From Lachnospiraceae bacterium (GTDB lineage: Bacteria > Bacillota > Clostridia > Lachnospirales > Lachnospiraceae), in the NCBI GenBank assembly GCA_017437205.1, contig JAFSBP010000328.1, positions 1-8,379 of the forward strand: DNA of 8,379 nucleotides, in the 5' to 3' direction. The position numbers were made by a program, and so were the translations under genes. Of this stretch, positions 6,488 to 8,379 are shown in pieces. Below the pieces are notes generated by a model that searched no databases, was not told the DNA's origin, and saw only the letters and a list, made by a program, of their open reading frames with translations. Each line of letters begins with the position of its first letter. Position 1 is the first letter of the stretch.

Positions 6488-7171
6488 TTATCTATTCAGG
6501 ATCAGCTTCGTCAGCTCTACAGGCTCTACGATCTGATCACCCTTGTATACACGCATGTTTCCGGATGCAATCTCGTCGATCAGGATAACTTCGCCGTTAT
6601 TGTAACCGAACTCGAACTTGATATCCCACAGATCCAGTCCGATGGACTTCAGATCGTCAGCTACAATCTTCGTAATCTTCAGCGTCTGCTCCTTCATGCT
6701 CTCGAACATTGCGGGAGTCATCACACCGAGTGCTGCCAGACCTTCGCCGGTAACCAACGGATCGCCCAGCGCGTCGTTCTTAAAGGTACACTCTACATAG
6801 CCGCCCTCCAAAGCAGTTCCGTTTGCAATGTACTCGCCGTATCTGCGAATGAAGCTTCCGGTAGCAACCAGACGGCAGATTACCTCAAGACCGTGACCGA
6901 ACACGGTAGCAGGCAGAACTTCCATGGTCGCATTCTCAACATCAGCACCAACATAGTGAGTCTTAATACCTGCTTCCTTAAGAAGCTCGAAATAGTAAAC
7001 AGAGGTCTGAAGGTTTGCCTTACCGATACCCTCGATAGTCAAACCAACACTGTTTTCACCGGGATCAAATACGCCGTCTTTTCCGGTACAGTCATCTTTA
7101 AACTTCAGCATCACGTTTCCGTTTTCCAGCTGATATACATTTTTTGTCTTTCCTTCATATAACTTCTTCAT
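6488..7171 (-). CDS. purC: Phosphoribosylaminoimidazole-succinocarboxamide synthase (SAICAR synthetase)
   Basis: Cytosolic enzyme of de novo purine synthesis that joins CAIR and aspartate using ATP to give SAICAR. Recognisable motifs: the N-terminal [16 protein letters not shown]-binding strand; [30 protein letters not shown]; the substrate motif [18 protein letters not shown] (family consensus near EVVVRNxAAGSxxxRxG); [15 protein letters not shown]; and [26 protein letters not shown], where most bacterial enzymes have a DEISPDTCR-type end. The length, 227 residues, is normal for the family. The frame also offers an ATG at 7180, but GGAGG (7181-7185) lies immediately next to that codon and 9 nt before the ATG at 7171, so 7171 is the start. 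It is followed by its own terminator and preceded by a likely promoter. No other pur genes are in the window. Confidence 0.96.
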   Translation of the reverse strand: MKKLYEGKTKNVYQLENGNVMLKFKDDCTGKDGVFDPGENSVGLTIEGIGKANLQTSVYYFELLKEAGIKTHYVGADVENATMEVLPATVFGHGLEVICRLVATGSFIRRYGEYIANGTALEGGYVECTFKNDALGDPLVTGEGLAALGVMTPAMFESMKEQTLKITKIVADDLKSIGLDLWDIKFEFGYNNGEVILIDEIASGNMRVYKGDQIVEPVELTKLILNR

Positions 7172-7180
7172 TGACACCAT

Positions 7181-7185
7181 CCTCC
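7181..7185 (-). promoter_or_regulatory. Ribosome binding site that fixes the purC start
   Basis: GGAGG on the minus strand, separated by 9 nt (ATGGTGTCA) from the ATG at 7171. The upstream in-frame ATG at 7178-7180 abuts the site and cannot be served by it. Confidence 0.75.
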
Positions 7186-7208
7186 ATGTGTGCTTATAAA
7201 TAAGAACT

Positions 7209-7232
7209 GATTTATTTTACCACAAATAAATC
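7209..7232 (-). promoter_or_regulatory. Likely purC promoter (extended -10) within a 9-bp inverted repeat
   Basis: Minus-strand TGGTAAAAT (7214-7222) fits an extended -10 (TG-n-TAAAAT) and would start a leader of about 36 nt before the ATG at 7171. No good -35 is visible. The -10 lies inside a perfect inverted repeat, GATTTATTT (7209-7217) and AAATAAATC (7224-7232) with a 6-bp spacer. It could be an operator, but A/T-rich DNA makes such repeats by chance. No riboswitch structure was seen in the 134 nt between the genes. Confidence 0.45.
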
Positions 7233-7305
7233 GACAAGAAAAGTCCTTTTTTAAATTTTTTGTATTAATTTTTTGCTTTTTTTCGTGAAACTTCTGTAAT
7301 TTTTC

Positions 7306-8076
7306 TCACTCTCTAAACATCAGGCTCATCACATAAGTGTTTCCCTTCACGCTGCGTCCCGCCAGCTGTTCCAAAAATACAAGTTCCGCGTCAACCCAAA
7401 GTTCCTCGCAGGAAAGCATCAGGTGACAAAGCACGATACCCATATCCAATTCGCGCATTTCTCTCGTCACCTTGATTTTGGTAAGAACATTCTCTCTGCA
7501 GAATACATGTATCCTGTTCTGATAAACCACAAAACGCCAGGGCTGATTGTTGACTGAGGATGGTGCCAGACGGGCTGCTGCCAGAATCATACTCTCCTCC
7601 GGAGTCGGGTCCTCCTTAAAGATACATGTTTCCTTAATCGGAAGGCGTTTCACACTGCCAGCCTTGCGGTAAGGCTCTCCCTCCGCATAACCAAATGCAA
7701 CCACGATTCGCTGCTGCATTCCTTCCGGCTCGTCTTCCAGCAGTGCCTTTGCTCCGCCCTGATAACAGGTTCCGATTCCATGTGAAGTCAGGTACAATAC
7801 CACCTGCTCCGTCAGATATCCTGCCTGCAAATAGGCATTTTCATCTTCCTGCGTATAGCACACCAAATAGTAGGGTGCCTTTACGCGGAAAACTCCCTTC
7901 GTACAGCCTTCGTCGTCCATCGCATTGAACAGGACAAACTTCCAGCCAATTTTAGGATACAAGGGGCTAAGTCCCTCCAGAAATTTATTCATCTGCCGAA
8001 AAAATTCTGCAGGGATCAGCTCCGATTTAAACTTTCTCACTGATGTCCGGTTATATACCGCCTCGTAATTTGTCAA
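7306..8076 (-). CDS. Nitroreductase-family flavoprotein (256 aa)
   Basis: Probable FMN-binding oxidoreductase of the nitroreductase fold. Visible family motifs: RTSVRKF at residues 10-16 (the R-S-V-R phosphate-binding segment); a central helix LTEQVVLYLTSHGIGTCYQGG (88-108) typical of the fold; and ARLAPSSVNNQPWRFVVY at 168-185. Having the APS-x-NNQPW element after about 170 residues rather than near the N-terminus fits the 'putative TM nitroreductase' subgroup (Pfam PF14512, from memory). Substrate is unknown; family members reduce quinones, nitro compounds or enones with NAD(P)H. The start is TTG at 8076 with GGAGG 6 nt before it; the next in-frame ATG would remove the RTSVRKF motif. It lies 62 nt after the upstream gene with no terminator between, so co-transcription is possible. 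It ends with TGA. Confidence 0.9.
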   Translation of the reverse strand: MTNYEAVYNRTSVRKFKSELIPAEFFRQMNKFLEGLSPLYPKIGWKFVLFNAMDDEGCTKGVFRVKAPYYLVCYTQEDENAYLQAGYLTEQVVLYLTSHGIGTCYQGGAKALLEDEPEGMQQRIVVAFGYAEGEPYRKAGSVKRLPIKETCIFKEDPTPEESMILAAARLAPSSVNNQPWRFVVYQNRIHVFCRENVLTKIKVTREMRELDMGIVLCHLMLSCEELWVDAELVFLEQLAGRSVKGNTYVMSLMFRE

Positions 8077-8138
8077 GGTCTACCTCCGCTGTCTCACTCA
8101 TCACACTACTTAATTTTTCCCCGCTGGTGCATATAATT

Positions 8139-8379
8139 TCAACCCAGCAGTTCTTCCAACTCGTTTAAATATCGCTCAAACATCTTCATCGCTGACACGA
8201 TGGGTTCTTTGGTGCGCATATCTACACCGGCATCGATCAACAAATCGATGGGATCCTTGCTGCAACCACCGGACAGGAACTTCAGATAATCCTTCACCGC
8301 AGGCTCGCCCATCGTCAGAATACGGTTCGCCAGTGCTGCAGCCGCAGAGAATCCGGTCGCATACTGATACACGTAGAAC
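8139..8379 (-). CDS. pepF: Oligoendopeptidase F, C-terminal fragment (M3 family)
   Basis: Only the last 79 complete codons are in the window; the frame runs off the right edge, so the start and the HExxH zinc site are outside. The visible sequence FYVYQYATGFSAAAALANRIL, followed by GEPAVKDYLKFLSGGCSKDPIDLLIDAGVDM and a final helix MFERYLNELEELLG, is characteristic of the C-terminus of M3-family oligoendopeptidase F. These are cytosolic zinc peptidases that cut short peptides. The YQYATG segment in this family lines the substrate cleft. The codon at 8370-8372 is GTG (Val) inside the gene and not a start. The gene stops with TGA, and no hairpin terminator follows before the nitroreductase gene. 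Confidence 0.92.
   Translation of the reverse strand, partial: FYVYQYATGFSAAAALANRILTMGEPAVKDYLKFLSGGCSKDPIDLLIDAGVDMRTKEPIVSAMKMFERYLNELEELLG

Noticed and set aside
6473..7162. Plus-strand open frame of 229 codons opposite purC
   Set aside because: purC is certain on the other strand; the plus frame has no family features and starts inside the terminator flank.
1..8379. CRISPR array, tRNA, rRNA, insertion sequence or phage attachment site
   Set aside because: None of the expected signatures (regular spaced repeats, cloverleaf, transposase motifs, terminal repeats) was seen on either strand.

Overview
The window reads as a chromosomal segment of a low-to-medium GC Gram-positive anaerobe, most likely a member of the Clostridia close to Lachnospiraceae. 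The reasons are strong GGAGG-type ribosome sites, A/T-rich intergenic DNA with U-tract terminators, a short PurC with the ending [11 protein letters not shown], an M3 oligoendopeptidase F, and large VWA/isopeptide-domain surface proteins with a TPETG sorting signal. All real genes lie on the minus strand, so transcription runs from high to low coordinates. TGA is a normal stop for several of them, so the standard bacterial code applies. The taxonomic call is inference.

Right part (8379 to 6431), housekeeping genes: the C-terminal end of oligoendopeptidase F (8139-8379, start outside the window); a two-motif nitroreductase-family protein with a TTG start (7306-8076); and purC for purine synthesis (6488-7171), with a likely extended -10 promoter and a clear intrinsic terminator (6431-6463).

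Left part (6376 to 1), a tandemly duplicated two-gene cassette. Copy A is a 143-residue cytoplasmic protein of unknown function (5878-6309), followed 38 nt later by a 1421-residue secreted, wall-anchored protein (1574-5839). That protein has two VWA domains, a Cna-B-like domain, a pilin-type isopeptide domain, a Thr/Glu-rich stalk and a TPETG anchor, and ends at a perfect terminator (1491-1526). Copy B is a paralogue of the small protein (931-1380), followed 13 nt later by a second signal-peptide/VWA-like gene (917 to beyond position 1). The copy B surface gene carries one in-frame TGA at codon 66 and has lost all three MIDAS metal-binding motifs, yet its frame stays open for 239 more codons to the window edge. 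The two cassettes share a conserved 25-bp promoter-region block (21 of 25 identical) about 41-43 nt upstream of each small-gene start. The block contains a 12-bp-period direct repeat.

The most noteworthy points are the repeated pairing of the unknown small protein with a VWA surface protein under a common upstream element, the interrupted MIDAS-less paralogue, and a Cys/His repeat (C-x4/8-C-x6-H-x-H, three copies) inserted into the first VWA domain of the large protein. No sortase, RNA gene, CRISPR array or insertion sequence was seen. All gene-free stretches are shorter than 300 bases.
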